From contig CAZNRN010000016.1 in NCBI GenBank assembly GCA_964575605.1, positions 1-64,000 on the forward strand: a stretch of 64,000 nt of DNA, written 5' to 3'. The notes beneath the pieces are model-generated. The model did no database searches, was not told the DNA's origin, and was given only the letters and a program-made list of their open reading frames with translations. Positions 24,257 through 32,816 of the stretch are shown piece by piece. Position numbers and translations under genes: made by a program. Each line of letters begins with the position of its first letter. Positions within the stretch are counted from its first letter, which is position 1. This DNA is from JAPWJZ01 sp964575605 (GTDB taxonomy: Bacteria > Pseudomonadota > Alphaproteobacteria > Micavibrionales > UBA2020).

Positions 24257-25507
24257 ATGCATGCCTGCGGCATCGATTTCGGCACCTCGAATTCTGCTGT
24301 CGCAGTAAGTGACAATAGCGGCGCACGCCTTGTGCCCGTCGAAGGCGACAGCGGCACGCTGCCCTCGGCCATCTTCTATCAGGCGCCCGCAAATACCCCT
24401 GCTTATGGCCGCACGGCACAGAAGCTGTTTTTCGAGGGCGAGGAAGGCCGCTTCATGCGCAGCCTGAAGCGCATCCTCGGCACGGCGTTGATGAGCCAGG
24501 GCACCGTGGTGAACGGCAAGGGTCGCAGCTTCGATACCATCATCGGCGATTTCGTCTCGCACCTTAAAAAGACGGCGGAGGCGAAGCTGAACCATCCGCT
24601 GACCCATGCCGTCATGGGGCGCCCCGTGCATTTTATCGACGGTGACGCGGCCGCCGATGCGCGCGCCGAAGATGAATTGCGCCGCATCGCCATGGCCGCG
24701 GGTTTCTCCGGCGTCGCTTTCCAGTTCGAGCCTGTCGCCGCGGCCTTCGCGCACGAGGCGCATGTCGAGGGGGAAAAGCGCGCGCTGGTGGCCGATATCG
24801 GCGGCGGCACCAGCGATTTCACGGTCATTCGTGTCTCGAAAAACTATATCGCGCGCGCTGACCGTTCGGGCGATATCCTCGGCCATTCGGGCGTGCGCCT
24901 GGGCGGCAACGATTTCGACAAGGCGCTGAGCCTTTCCTCCTTCATGCCCGCGCTGGGCTACCGCACGGTTTATGGCGAGAAAATGTTCGATGTCCCGCTT
25001 GCCCCTTTCCACGACATGTCGGAATGGTCGAAGGTGAACTTCCTCTACACCCCCAAGGTGAAGAAGGAAATGCGTGATATCTTACAGGAATCACACTCCG
25101 CCAAGCGGTTCAAACGTTTCGTCGACGTGCTGGAGCGGGAACTGGGCCACCGCCTGCTGGCGGAGGTGGAGGGCGCAAAAATAGAACTTACCACCCACAC
25201 CGCCGTCACCGTCCCCCTCGATTTCATCGAGGAAGGCTTGGTGTCGAACGTCGCGCGCGAAGTTTTCGACGACTCCATCCGCGCCCATGTCAACCGCATC
25301 AACGAAGCCGTCACCGAATGCCTGAACCGCGCGGGATGCAAGGAAGACAGCATCGAGATCATCGTCCTCACCGGCGGCCCCACCGAAACCCCGCTGCTGA
25401 AAAAAGCTGTCTGCAGCCGGTTTCCCAAAGCGACCGTATCGGAAGAAAACAAGCTTTCCTCCGTCGCGCTGGGATTGGGATATGACAGCTTGAGAAAATT
25501 CGGTTAG
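24257..25507 (+). CDS. Hsp70-family protein, YegD-like
   Basis: A 416-residue actin/Hsp70-fold ATPase. Phosphate 1 motif GIDFGTSNSAVAVSD is at the N-terminus, phosphate 2 is VADIGGGTSDFTVIRV near residue 180, and the adenosine motif IIVLTGGPTETPLL is near residue 375. It has the nucleotide-binding domain but ends without the DnaK substrate-binding domain, as in the YegD group. It starts 15 bases after the agmatinase homolog and probably shares its transcript. Clients are unknown. Its stop overlaps that of the convergent hydrolase gene by 4 bases. Confidence 0.85.
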   Translation: MHACGIDFGTSNSAVAVSDNSGARLVPVEGDSGTLPSAIFYQAPANTPAYGRTAQKLFFEGEEGRFMRSLKRILGTALMSQGTVVNGKGRSFDTIIGDFVSHLKKTAEAKLNHPLTHAVMGRPVHFIDGDAAADARAEDELRRIAMAAGFSGVAFQFEPVAAAFAHEAHVEGEKRALVADIGGGTSDFTVIRVSKNYIARADRSGDILGHSGVRLGGNDFDKALSLSSFMPALGYRTVYGEKMFDVPLAPFHDMSEWSKVNFLYTPKVKKEMRDILQESHSAKRFKRFVDVLERELGHRLLAEVEGAKIELTTHTAVTVPLDFIEEGLVSNVAREVFDDSIRAHVNRINEAVTECLNRAGCKEDSIEIIVLTGGPTETPLLKKAVCSRFPKATVSEENKLSSVALGLGYDSLRKFG

Positions 25508-26187
25508 AGCATTTTGATAAATTCCGCCACCGCCGCGGCTGTTTTTTCTGGTGATTGCTGCAGTAAAAGGTGCGGGCCATCGATAACCCGCAGAATGGCC
25601 TTGCGGCAGCTTTGTGCGATTTCACCAGAAGTCCCGCGCCTTAAAAGCCTATCCTGCCCAGCCTCAAGGATGAGTGCGGGCACTGTAACATTCGCCAGCG
25701 CCGGCCTTACATTGGCACCCAGCGCTTCTTCTCCGCGCCTGATAAAAACATCCTTGGGCAGCGACCGCACAACCGCGCATATTTCGACTGCAGTTCTATC
25801 GTCTTTGTTATTGAGGAGAAGATTGTTAAGGAACCAGACAGGCAAGTTGATCTTTCCTGCTGTATTTAGAATCAATCTCGCCAGCAACGACATCGCAACA
25901 GGCAAAGGCCGGACTGCGAAGGTGCCGACCAAAATAATTCCTTTTAGATTTCTCGCCGCGGCTTGGGCAACGCTCACACACAATGGGCCTGAAAAGGATT
26001 GCCCCAAAAGAACAAAATCTTCGGTGGGCAGTTTCTTTGTCACGAACGCTGCAAGTTCCGCATAGTCCATCGGCTCTGTTTGGGGTAAGGCAATGGCCTC
26101 GCAAGCAATATCCGTCGGCAGCCGCCGGATAAACTCCGCAGAAAAAGTTGCACTGCCGTCAAACCCTGGAAGGATAACAAGCTTCAT
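25504..26187 (-). CDS. Alpha/beta hydrolase
   Basis: 227 residues from ATG 26187 (MKLVILPGFDGSATF); an in-frame start 13 codons earlier lacks support. Hydrolase landmarks are the oxyanion-region LPGFDGSATF, the nucleophile elbow GQSFSG (Ser), LEAGQDRLLRRG with a candidate acid Asp, and a final GPHLLLQ His. The substrate is unknown. Its base composition is visibly more AT-rich than its neighbours and its codon use is less biased, so recent acquisition is possible. Confidence 0.7.
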   Translation of the reverse strand: MKLVILPGFDGSATFSAEFIRRLPTDIACEAIALPQTEPMDYAELAAFVTKKLPTEDFVLLGQSFSGPLCVSVAQAAARNLKGIILVGTFAVRPLPVAMSLLARLILNTAGKINLPVWFLNNLLLNNKDDRTAVEICAVVRSLPKDVFIRRGEEALGANVRPALANVTVPALILEAGQDRLLRRGTSGEIAQSCRKAILRVIDGPHLLLQQSPEKTAAAVAEFIKML

Positions 26188-26238
26188 ATAAGCAGAATAC
26201 TTTATGCTTCCGCAAAGGTGAAGCAATCCAGCAGTTTT

Positions 26239-26787
26239 TTACAAACTGGGCGGTTTCGCCGCAGCTTCCAGCTTTACCGTGCGCCCTAAAAACGGCAGGC
26301 GGATGAGGAAGCCGTGGACGTCGAGGGTGGTTGAATCCCTCTGCACGACGTCGAGGCCGTAATATTTTTTGTGGAAGGGCCAGTAGACGCGGCCTCTCCA
26401 TTTGTCGCCCTGCTTGGTCAGCTCTAGCTGGCCTTCCATGCCGACGAAGCCCTGCACGTCCTCGCCGGTGATTTTCCTGACGTCTTTTTGCAAGATGGCG
26501 GCGGCCAGCTCGCGCACTTTTTTGTCGCTGGAATCGAGCGCGACCACGCGCGCGCAAAGGCCTTTGCCCGGGCATTCCCACATCATCAGCGTCGCGCCGT
26601 ATTGCGGATGTTTCCAGTAGGTCGCACCCGTGGGCAAGGTGTCTTTCACCGCGGTGACAGGCACGGCGGCGCTGGCGCTGTCTTGCGCAAACATCGCCTG
26701 CGAAAACAAACCTGTCGCCGCGCAGAAGCTCAGCGTCAGCATCGGCAGCGAGAGGCCGGTCCGTTTTTTACCCGTGGATTTGTCCAT
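26239..26787 (-). CDS. Secreted DUF2147-like protein A
   Basis: A 182-residue protein with a signal peptide (LPMLTLSFCAATGLFSQAMFA). The mature part begins GATYWKHPQYGATLMMWEC, continues GKGLCARVVAL, and has WRGRVYWPFHKKYYGLDVV and LDVHGFLIRLPFLGRTVKL. This order matches DUF2147 envelope proteins (W..G.., a Cys pair around G.LC, W.G.I..P..G..Y, L.V.G). Their function is not established. A paralog (26854-27525) lies directly upstream in the same orientation. Confidence 0.6.
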   Translation of the reverse strand: MDKSTGKKRTGLSLPMLTLSFCAATGLFSQAMFAQDSASAAVPVTAVKDTLPTGATYWKHPQYGATLMMWECPGKGLCARVVALDSSDKKVRELAAAILQKDVRKITGEDVQGFVGMEGQLELTKQGDKWRGRVYWPFHKKYYGLDVVQRDSTTLDVHGFLIRLPFLGRTVKLEAAAKPPSL

Positions 26788-26808
26788 GGCGATGTTATAG
26801 CAAATGAG

Positions 26809-26835
26809 AAAGGGCGGGTCAAACGCCCGCCCTTT
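26809..26835 (-). terminator. Hairpin between the two DUF2147-like genes
   Basis: AAAGGGCGGG (26809-26818) pairs with CCCGCCCTTT (26826-26835) around a 7-base loop. On the minus strand only three T follow, so termination after the upstream paralog may be partial; on the plus strand the run is five T. Confidence 0.6.
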
Positions 26836-26853
26836 TTCAATATTTCCAATATC

Positions 26854-27525
26854 TTAGGGGTCAGGCCAGTTGATGCGGCACTGCTCGGCCGGCGGGTTGT
26901 CGACGCTGCTGGCTTTCTCTGACAGCTTGATAAGCGGGAAGCCCGTGAGATACCCGTAAACCTTCAGCTGCCCGTCGTTCATCTGCTTGATGTCGAGGCC
27001 GTAGGTGCCGCCGTTGAAGGGGCTGGTGATGGTGCCCGTCCAGGTGTTGTCATTTTTCTTGGTCAGCTTGATGTCGGGCTGGAAGCCGCAATAGGCTTCG
27101 ATCTCCCATTTCTCGACAGCGTCGGGGTCGGGCACGATGCGGTAGGACGGCGCGCCGCGGCCGACGCCCGTATTATCGCGCACGCGCTTGCCGTAGCCTT
27201 TCAGCTGCGCCATCAAATATTTGTTGTTGGCGTCGTCGGGATTGACCGAGTAGATCGTGGCGCGCAGGCCGTTGTCCTGGTCCGGCTCGACCTTCACGAC
27301 CATGTCGTAATCCTTGTGTTTCCAGTATGTCGCGCCATCGCCGATTTTCTTCGGCTGCTCGAATTTGGTGATGTTGGTGGCTTCAGGCTTTGCGTTTTCG
27401 GGCGTTTCCTGCGCGAAGGCCTTGGCGGGACCGAAGCCAAACGCGAAGAGCGCGGAAGTGCCGAGCGCAAGCTGGTTGGATTTTTTGGATACAGTATCGA
27501 AAAACTTTTTCAGCTTCTGGCGCAT
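26854..27525 (-). CDS. Secreted DUF2147-like protein B
   Basis: 223 residues from ATG 27525 (MRQKLKKFF), with AGGGG about 8 bases upstream; the longer frame to 27591 lacks a ribosome site. A signal peptide (LALGTSALFAFGFGPAKAFA) is followed by GATYWKHKDYDMVVKVE, WTGTITSPFNGGTYGLDIK and LKVYGYLTGFPLIKLS. These align with the downstream paralog. It has an extra 40-residue insert in the middle and a C-terminal Cys, and it lacks the G.LC Cys pair of protein A. Function unknown. Confidence 0.6.
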   Translation of the reverse strand: MRQKLKKFFDTVSKKSNQLALGTSALFAFGFGPAKAFAQETPENAKPEATNITKFEQPKKIGDGATYWKHKDYDMVVKVEPDQDNGLRATIYSVNPDDANNKYLMAQLKGYGKRVRDNTGVGRGAPSYRIVPDPDAVEKWEIEAYCGFQPDIKLTKKNDNTWTGTITSPFNGGTYGLDIKQMNDGQLKVYGYLTGFPLIKLSEKASSVDNPPAEQCRINWPDP

Positions 27526-27843
27526 GCAGAACCCCTTTTTGCCTTGCTGGTGAAACCGATATTTAAAAAGGATAGGATGCAGCGCTAACACTGCCTAGAT
27601 GCAAAACGCAGCTGTTTCCCTAAGCTGTAAACTTCGCAAGAAAAAAACCGGGCACATAAATTGGGCGCGCGGATATTTATTCGTTCAATTGCAGGTGGTT
27701 TCTAGATGGCGGCAAAAAGCCGAAACCCCGCCATCTTTAATTCTTATAAACCACTGAATTATAAAGCTTTTATCCCCTTGCCCGCTCGCCTCGTTTCTGA
27801 TATTATGTAAACTATTTCAGGGGGATAAAGGAGCCCCTCGCCC
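27526..27843. other. Intergenic region with a nested inverted repeat (27695-27754)
   Basis: This 318-base region separates divergent genes and contains no convincing coding frame. AGATGGCGG (27704-27712) pairs with CCGCCATCT (27728-27736), enclosed by GTGGTTT (27695-27701) with AAACCAC (27748-27754). A competing hairpin CGGC-AAAAA-CCGC partner lies inside (27710-27722). It could be a structured RNA, a bidirectional terminator or a regulatory site. Further right, an AT-rich stretch around 27803-27815 (TATTATGTAAACTATT) may hold the promoter of the ankyrin gene. Confidence 0.5.
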
Positions 27844-28731
27844 GTGAAGATCGCCGAGGAATTCAAGGAAGCAGTGAAGTACGCGTTGGAGAACCCGCCG
27901 CTGCGCATGATTGAAAGCGGCAGCCTGCGCGGGCAGAAGGCGTTGAAGGCCTATTTGAAAATGCGTCCCGGCATCATCGACGACAAGCTGGAAAAATATC
28001 AGGGCTATACGCTGCTGCATGTTGCCGCACGGCGCGGCAATGCCGGCGCGGTGAAGATACTGGCCGAATACGGCGCGGATTTGAAACAGACGACCGACAG
28101 CGGCGTGACGCCCTTGGCGCTCGCCGTCATCTTCAGCGACAACACGGCCACGTGGTCGGAGCGCCAGCGCCTTGCGTCTTACCTGCTGGAAAAAGGCGCG
28201 GATATCGAGGCACGCTTCGGCTACGACCAGCGCACCATGCTGCAGGAAGCCTTCGCCCAGAACATGGAGAAGGAAGCGCGTTTCCTGCTGTCAAAGGGCG
28301 CAAACGCCCATGCCGAGCCGCTCAATGAAAAGAAAATGACGCCGCTGATGGAATGCCTGCTCGTCCCTGGCGGCGAAAACATGCTGGAACTGGGCATCGC
28401 CGAGGGCATGGACGTGACAGCCGAAAACATCTACGGCATGACGCCGATGTGCTTCGCCAGGACAGCCGCGGCCGCGCTGACGCTGATCGAGGCAGGCGCA
28501 GACCCGTACCATAAAGACGTGTCAGGCTGTACGGCAATCGCTTACGTGCCGGAGCAGGAGCGCGAGATTGTGGAATCCCGGCTGCAGGCGGATGCGGGCC
28601 GCCTGAGCGCGCTGCGCGAGCAGAAGAAAGCGAAGCAGGACGCAGCGCATGACGCCGCCTGCCATGCGCCGGTCAATGCCGATACGATGAAGCCGCTGAA
28701 GCTGAAGAAAAAGCCCGGACCGCGCGCTTAA
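27844..28731 (+). CDS. Ankyrin-repeat protein A
   Basis: A 295-residue protein starting at GTG, with AAGGAG about 11 bases upstream. Ankyrin repeats cover residues 55-235: GYTLLHVAARRGNAGAVKILAEYGADL, then repeats around VTPLALAVIF, GADIEARFGYDQRTMLQEAF, MTPLMECLL and GMTPMCFARTAAAALTLIEAGAD. A charged coiled segment follows and the tail reads MKPLKLKKKPGPRA. No signal peptide. Such proteins act as protein-binding scaffolds and sometimes as effectors. A second ankyrin protein is encoded at 51176-52039. Confidence 0.8.
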   Translation: MKIAEEFKEAVKYALENPPLRMIESGSLRGQKALKAYLKMRPGIIDDKLEKYQGYTLLHVAARRGNAGAVKILAEYGADLKQTTDSGVTPLALAVIFSDNTATWSERQRLASYLLEKGADIEARFGYDQRTMLQEAFAQNMEKEARFLLSKGANAHAEPLNEKKMTPLMECLLVPGGENMLELGIAEGMDVTAENIYGMTPMCFARTAAAALTLIEAGADPYHKDVSGCTAIAYVPEQEREIVESRLQADAGRLSALREQKKAKQDAAHDAACHAPVNADTMKPLKLKKKPGPRA

Positions 28732-28738
28732 GGCGCAA

Positions 28739-29080
28739 TTACCATTTCTTGAAGATAAAGAACGACGCAGCGACGAGGAAGGCGAAGCCGACCGCGTGGT
28801 TCCACCTGATGGGTTCATTCAGGTACATGACCGAGAAACAGGCGAAAACAACCAGCGTGATAACCTCTTGTATCGTTTTCAGCTGCGCGGCGTTGAAGGT
28901 GCCGTGGCCGATGCGGTTGGCGGGCACCTGCAGGCAGTATTCGAAAAAGGCGATGCCCCAGCTGGCAAGGATGACGATCCAGAGCGCATGGTCCTTGAAC
29001 TTCAAATGCCCGTACCAGGCAAAAGTCATGAAGACGTTCGAGAGGAAGAGAAGGCCAACGGTTTTGAGTGCGACGTCCAT
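28739..29080 (-). CDS. DMT-superfamily small membrane protein (DUF486-like)
   Basis: A 113-residue protein with four predicted helices. It shows FLSNVFMTFAWYGHLKF, FFEYCLQVPANRIGHGTFNAAQLKTIQE and FSVMYLNEPIRWNHAVGFAFLV. This is the signature of the DUF486 group of small drug/metabolite-type membrane proteins. The length is typical. It lies 12 bases after the end of the MATE gene on the same strand. Substrate unknown. Confidence 0.8.
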   Translation of the reverse strand: MDVALKTVGLLFLSNVFMTFAWYGHLKFKDHALWIVILASWGIAFFEYCLQVPANRIGHGTFNAAQLKTIQEVITLVVFACFSVMYLNEPIRWNHAVGFAFLVAASFFIFKKW

Positions 29081-29092
29081 GGGATCCCCTTT

Positions 29093-30421
29093 TTAGCTTG
29101 CCGCCTTGCGGCCCAGTACGTAAGAAATGAAACCGACAACGAAATTCGTCGCCATCAGCGCGACAAGGATGCCTGTGAAACCCATTTGCTTTTGTAACAG
29201 GTAGGCAAGCGGCACGTAAAGAATAATGGCCTTGAGCAAGATCAGGGCAGTTGCCTGCAGCGGCTTGCCCATGGCGTTCAGCGCCGCGTTCGACACGATC
29301 ATGGCGCCCATCGCCCCGAAGCTGATCGGCACCCAGTGCATATATTGCGCGGTGAAGCCGATCACCAGCGGGTTGCTGTCGAAGAGCGCGGGAATTTCCT
29401 GGTCGAAAAACCAGAACAGCGCCGCGACAATAAGCCCCCAGACGATGGCATAGCGCGAGCCCTTTTCCATCGCCTCCTGGATCCGGCCATAATTGCCCGC
29501 GCCGTAATTCTGGCCTGTGAAGATAGAGCCCCCTGCCGCCGTGGCATAGAAAATCAGCGTCGCGACGCTTTCCAGGCGCCCCGCAACACCCAGCGCCGCC
29601 ACGGCTTCCTTGCCGAAACCGGCGGCCATCCAGGTGATGATTGCGGCGGAAACGGGCGCGATCTGGTTGCTGACGATCGAGGGGATAGCGACGTGCAGGA
29701 TGCGCCCCCAGCTATTGAACACGCCCGCGTGGAAAAACCGGCGCGGCTCGATGGTTTTCTTGCGGAAGATGATGAAGAAATAAGAGACAACGCAGGTGAA
29801 CCACGAGGCGACCACGTGCGCGGCCGCTGCACCCGGCAGTTCCATGCACGGGATGGGGCCAAAGCCGAAAATGAACATGGGGTCGAGGATGAGGTTCGAT
29901 GCGGCCAGCAGCGTCATGACGCGCGAGACGAATTTGGTATCGCCGACCGCGCGGCTGACCGCATTGCCCATCATCGTCAGGCTGATGAAGGGCAGCGCGA
30001 TATACCAGATGGCCATGTATTTTTTAATCAGCGGCAGCAGTTCGGCCTTGGCGCCCATCAGCGTGAAGATGGGGTCGCTGGCATAATGGCCGACGACGCT
30101 GGCGAAGACGATGGTGACGACCGCAAGACTGATGGCGTCGGTCGAGAGCATCCGGACTTTCTCCATATCGCCCGAACCATAGACGCGCGAGATGATGGAG
30201 GAAGAACCGACGTTGAGGCCGAAGATGATGCCCATGAAAAACATCACAACAGGGATGCAGAAGCCCAGCGCCGCCAGCGGTTTGGTGCCCAGCTGCGATA
30301 TGAAATATGTATCGGCGACAGTGAAAGACGTCATCGCCATCAGGCCCCAGGCCAGCGGAATGGACAGGCGGCGCATATGCGCGCCGACGTCGCCTTCCAG
30401 CAGTGAGGGACGTGCAGTCAC
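29093..30421 (-). CDS. MATE family efflux transporter
   Basis: A 442-residue protein with twelve predicted helices in two related halves. The first begins LSIPLAWGLMAMTSFTVADTYFIS; the second includes PSIVSNQIAPVSAAIITWMAAGFG and GQNYGAGNYGRIQEAMEKG, a MATE signature. MATE proteins export cationic drugs or metabolites using Na+ or H+ gradients. The start is GTG. It is preceded by the FMN reductase gene with a 9-base gap, so DUF486, MATE, reductase and pirin probably form one minus-strand operon. Confidence 0.9.
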   Translation of the reverse strand: MTARPSLLEGDVGAHMRRLSIPLAWGLMAMTSFTVADTYFISQLGTKPLAALGFCIPVVMFFMGIIFGLNVGSSSIISRVYGSGDMEKVRMLSTDAISLAVVTIVFASVVGHYASDPIFTLMGAKAELLPLIKKYMAIWYIALPFISLTMMGNAVSRAVGDTKFVSRVMTLLAASNLILDPMFIFGFGPIPCMELPGAAAAHVVASWFTCVVSYFFIIFRKKTIEPRRFFHAGVFNSWGRILHVAIPSIVSNQIAPVSAAIITWMAAGFGKEAVAALGVAGRLESVATLIFYATAAGGSIFTGQNYGAGNYGRIQEAMEKGSRYAIVWGLIVAALFWFFDQEIPALFDSNPLVIGFTAQYMHWVPISFGAMGAMIVSNAALNAMGKPLQATALILLKAIILYVPLAYLLQKQMGFTGILVALMATNFVVGFISYVLGRKAAS

Positions 30422-30430
30422 GGGTAGTCC

Positions 30431-31015
30431 TTATGCGTAGATTTTCTGCAGCGTCGCGACCAGTTCCGCGCCGATATTGTGGACGGATTTCGACAGCTTC
30501 TCGTCCTTCAGCGCGCCGTTTTCGTCGAAGGCTTCGCCCGCCTTCGGGATTGCCTGCATTTTCGGCATCACGGTGACGTTGATGTTCTGCAGCAGTTCAC
30601 GCAGCTGGTAGAGCCCGCGGATGCCGCCCAGCGCGCCCGGCGACGCCGAGAGCAGCGCCGCGTATTTGCCGGTGAAGGCGAGCAACGAGGGTTCGCCCTC
30701 GGCCGATACACGCGACGCCCAGTCGATGGCATTTTTCAGCACGGCGGAATAACCGCTGTTGTATTCGGGCGAAGCGATGAGGATGCCGTCGCTGTCGACC
30801 AGCAGTTTTTTGAACTCGCGCGCCTTTTCGGGCAGGCCGTCGGCAGCTTCGAGGTCGCCGTCGTAAAGCGGCATGGGGAAGTCGCGCAAATCCACCAGCG
30901 TGACTTCCGCCCCTGCGGCCTCCGCGCCCTTCGCGGCCAGCTTGATCAGCTTCTTGTTGAAGGAGCCCTTGCGTGTGGCCCCCGCGAAGGCGAGGATTTT
31001 TATTTTCTTGGCCAT
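30431..31015 (-). CDS. NADPH-dependent FMN reductase family protein
   Basis: A 194-residue flavodoxin-like protein. FAGATRKGSFNKKLIKLA forms the FMN phosphate loop and SPEYNSGYSAVLKNAIDW is the conserved flavin-contact motif. Members reduce quinones, azo compounds, chromate or free flavin. Placed between a pirin and a MATE pump, it fits a stress or xenobiotic response unit (inference). A GC-rich hairpin (GCGGC-TCC-GCCGC) lies in the gap towards the pirin gene. Confidence 0.85.
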   Translation of the reverse strand: MAKKIKILAFAGATRKGSFNKKLIKLAAKGAEAAGAEVTLVDLRDFPMPLYDGDLEAADGLPEKAREFKKLLVDSDGILIASPEYNSGYSAVLKNAIDWASRVSAEGEPSLLAFTGKYAALLSASPGALGGIRGLYQLRELLQNINVTVMPKMQAIPKAGEAFDENGALKDEKLSKSVHNIGAELVATLQKIYA

Positions 31016-31051
31016 TTTTTATTCCTTATTATTGCGGCTCCGCCGCGGTGT

Positions 31052-31756
31052 TTATTGCGGCAGGTCGAAAACAACGACTTCGGCTGCTTCGACGGCCTTT
31101 ATAATGGCACGTCCGGGTTCGTTATCAAGCCCGAGCGCGTCGCCGGCCTCCAATACTTTGCCGTTAATGTCGACTGTACCGCGCGCAACCTGGAACCAGT
31201 ACTTGCGGCCGGCCTTCATTTCCAGAGAAACGTCGCGTCCGGCATCGAGGCGTGACACGTAAAGCCGTGCGTCCTGCTTGATGACCAGCGAACCGTTTTC
31301 GCCTTCGGGCGAGACGACAAGGCGCAGGTTGTTCTGCATTTCCGCCGGATCAAAGGTGGTTTGCTGGTATCCGGCCTTGCCGCCCGTTTCACGCGGCATG
31401 ATCCAGATTTGCAGCAGATGCACGTCTTCGGCTTCCGACGGGTTGAATTCGCTGTGCAGGATGCCCTTGCCCGCGCTCATCAACTGCACGTCGCCGGGGC
31501 GGATAACACCGCCGTTGCCCAGGCTGTCCTTATGCTCCAGCGATCCTTCCAATATGTAGGTGATGATCTCCATATTGGCGTGGCCGTGCATGTCGAAGCC
31601 CGTGCCCGCGCGCACGATGTCTTCGTTGATAACGCGCAGGGGGCCAAAGCCCATGTTTTTCGGGTCGTAATAGCCGCCGAACGAAAAACTGTGCCAGCTT
31701 TGCAGCCAACCGGTTTCGGTGGCTCCGCGTTGGTGTTTATGTCTAAGGTTTTGCAT
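31052..31756 (-). CDS. Pirin family protein (YhhW-like bicupin)
   Basis: A 234-residue protein with two cupin domains. The N-terminal one holds the metal-site motif FDMHGHANMEIITYILEGSLEHKDSLGN (three His and a Glu), followed by GKGILHSEFN. The C-terminal cupin is shorter and lacks those ligands. Pirins of this type can act as quercetin 2,3-dioxygenases or redox sensors. It is transcribed away from a LysR regulator through a 101-base AT-rich gap, a common arrangement in which the regulator controls the pirin gene. Confidence 0.9.
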   Translation of the reverse strand: MQNLRHKHQRGATETGWLQSWHSFSFGGYYDPKNMGFGPLRVINEDIVRAGTGFDMHGHANMEIITYILEGSLEHKDSLGNGGVIRPGDVQLMSAGKGILHSEFNPSEAEDVHLLQIWIMPRETGGKAGYQQTTFDPAEMQNNLRLVVSPEGENGSLVIKQDARLYVSRLDAGRDVSLEMKAGRKYWFQVARGTVDINGKVLEAGDALGLDNEPGRAIIKAVEAAEVVVFDLPQ

Positions 31757-31827
31757 GATAACCTCTCTTTCTACCTTTGATTATAATTCTTCTGCATTTT
31801 GAATGAATATGCCGTTTTTATAATTCA

Positions 31828-31848
31828 TTATTCGCTATTTTCGAATAA
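31828..31848. promoter_or_regulatory. LysR-type operator candidate
   Basis: TTATTCG (31828-31834) and CGAATAA (31842-31848) form a perfect inverted repeat around 7 bases, with the T-N11-A geometry of LysR sites. It lies just upstream of the lysR-type gene, in the gap shared with the pirin gene. Confidence 0.6.
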
Positions 31849-31857
31849 TATAAGGAT

Positions 31858-32757
31858 ATGGACAGGTTATCGAATATCATCGCCTTTGTGACCGTGGCCG
31901 AGACGCATAGCTTTGCCGAGGCAGCACGGCGGCTGAACCTCGCCAATTCGGTGGTCAGCAAGCGCATCAAGGACCTCGAGGCCTATCTGGGCGCGCGGCT
32001 TTTGCAGCGCACGACACGGCATGTGGCACTGACCGACGCGGGCTATGAATATTTCGACCATGCGCGCCGCCTTATCAACGAACTGGCGGAGGTGGAGGAA
32101 AATCTGCGCTACCGCAACGAAAACCCGGTGGGGGACGTGAAGGTATCGGCACCCGTTTCTTTCGGGTCGAAATTCATGGGGCCGCCCGTGGCGTCATTTC
32201 TCGAAAAATATCCCGATGTGTCGGTGCGGCTGTTCCTTGGCGACCGCGCGGCGGCACTGACGGAGGAAGGCTTTGACCTTGCCATCCGCATCGGCGGCAT
32301 CGGGGTGGAGAATACGTCATTGATCACACGCAAGCTGGCCGAGAGCCGCCGCGTCTGTGTTGCCGCACCCGGATACCTTGCAAAACATGGCCGCCCCGCC
32401 GTGCCGCAGGATTTATCACGCCATAACTGCCTGCTGTACAGCGGCATGGTGGATGGCCAGCACTGGCCCTTCATGGTCAAAGGCCGCCGCCTGATGCAGC
32501 CCGTGGCGGGGCGTTTTACGAGCGATAACGGCACCTTGCTATTACAGGCGGCGCAAGGGGGCTGCGGCATTGCCATGCTGCCGACCTTTATCGCGGGGCC
32601 ATCGGTGAACGGCGGCGCGCTGGAAATTGTGCTTGAAGACTACGAAGAACCGCCGATGAAGATCGAGGCCGTCTATGTGCAGCAGCGCCATCTTAGCGCC
32701 CGCACGCGCAAGTTTATCGACCATCTGGCCGAATATTTTTCGGGCTTCAGCGGATAA
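31858..32757 (+). CDS. LysR family transcriptional regulator
   Basis: A 299-residue protein. The winged helix-turn-helix occupies residues 1-60 (HSFAEAARRLNLANSVVSKRIKDLE, then ARLLQRTTRHVALTDAG). The effector-binding domain begins near residue 92 (GDVKVSAPVSFG), and GCGIAMLPTFIAG near residue 240 is typical. LysR proteins usually activate a divergent target, here the pirin-reductase-MATE-DUF486 set. Effector unknown. Confidence 0.9.
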   Translation: MDRLSNIIAFVTVAETHSFAEAARRLNLANSVVSKRIKDLEAYLGARLLQRTTRHVALTDAGYEYFDHARRLINELAEVEENLRYRNENPVGDVKVSAPVSFGSKFMGPPVASFLEKYPDVSVRLFLGDRAAALTEEGFDLAIRIGGIGVENTSLITRKLAESRRVCVAAPGYLAKHGRPAVPQDLSRHNCLLYSGMVDGQHWPFMVKGRRLMQPVAGRFTSDNGTLLLQAAQGGCGIAMLPTFIAGPSVNGGALEIVLEDYEEPPMKIEAVYVQQRHLSARTRKFIDHLAEYFSGFSG

Positions 32758-32759
32758 AG

Positions 32760-32791
32760 AAAAACCCCGCCCGGGTTCAACCTTGGCGGGG
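32760..32791 (-). terminator. Terminator of the heptad-repeat gene (bidirectional stem)
   Basis: CCCCGCC (32765-32771) pairs with GGCGGGG (32785-32791). On the minus strand the stem is followed by TTTTT (32760-32764). On the plus strand it may also end the LysR transcript, with a weaker T tract. Confidence 0.75.
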
Positions 32792-32816
32792 ATTTCCTTT
32801 GGTTCGCGTTAGAAAA

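Noticed and set aside
23195..25012. 605-codon minus-strand frame over the agmatinase and Hsp70-like genes
   Set aside because: Both plus-strand genes have full sets of catalytic motifs; the antisense product has none.
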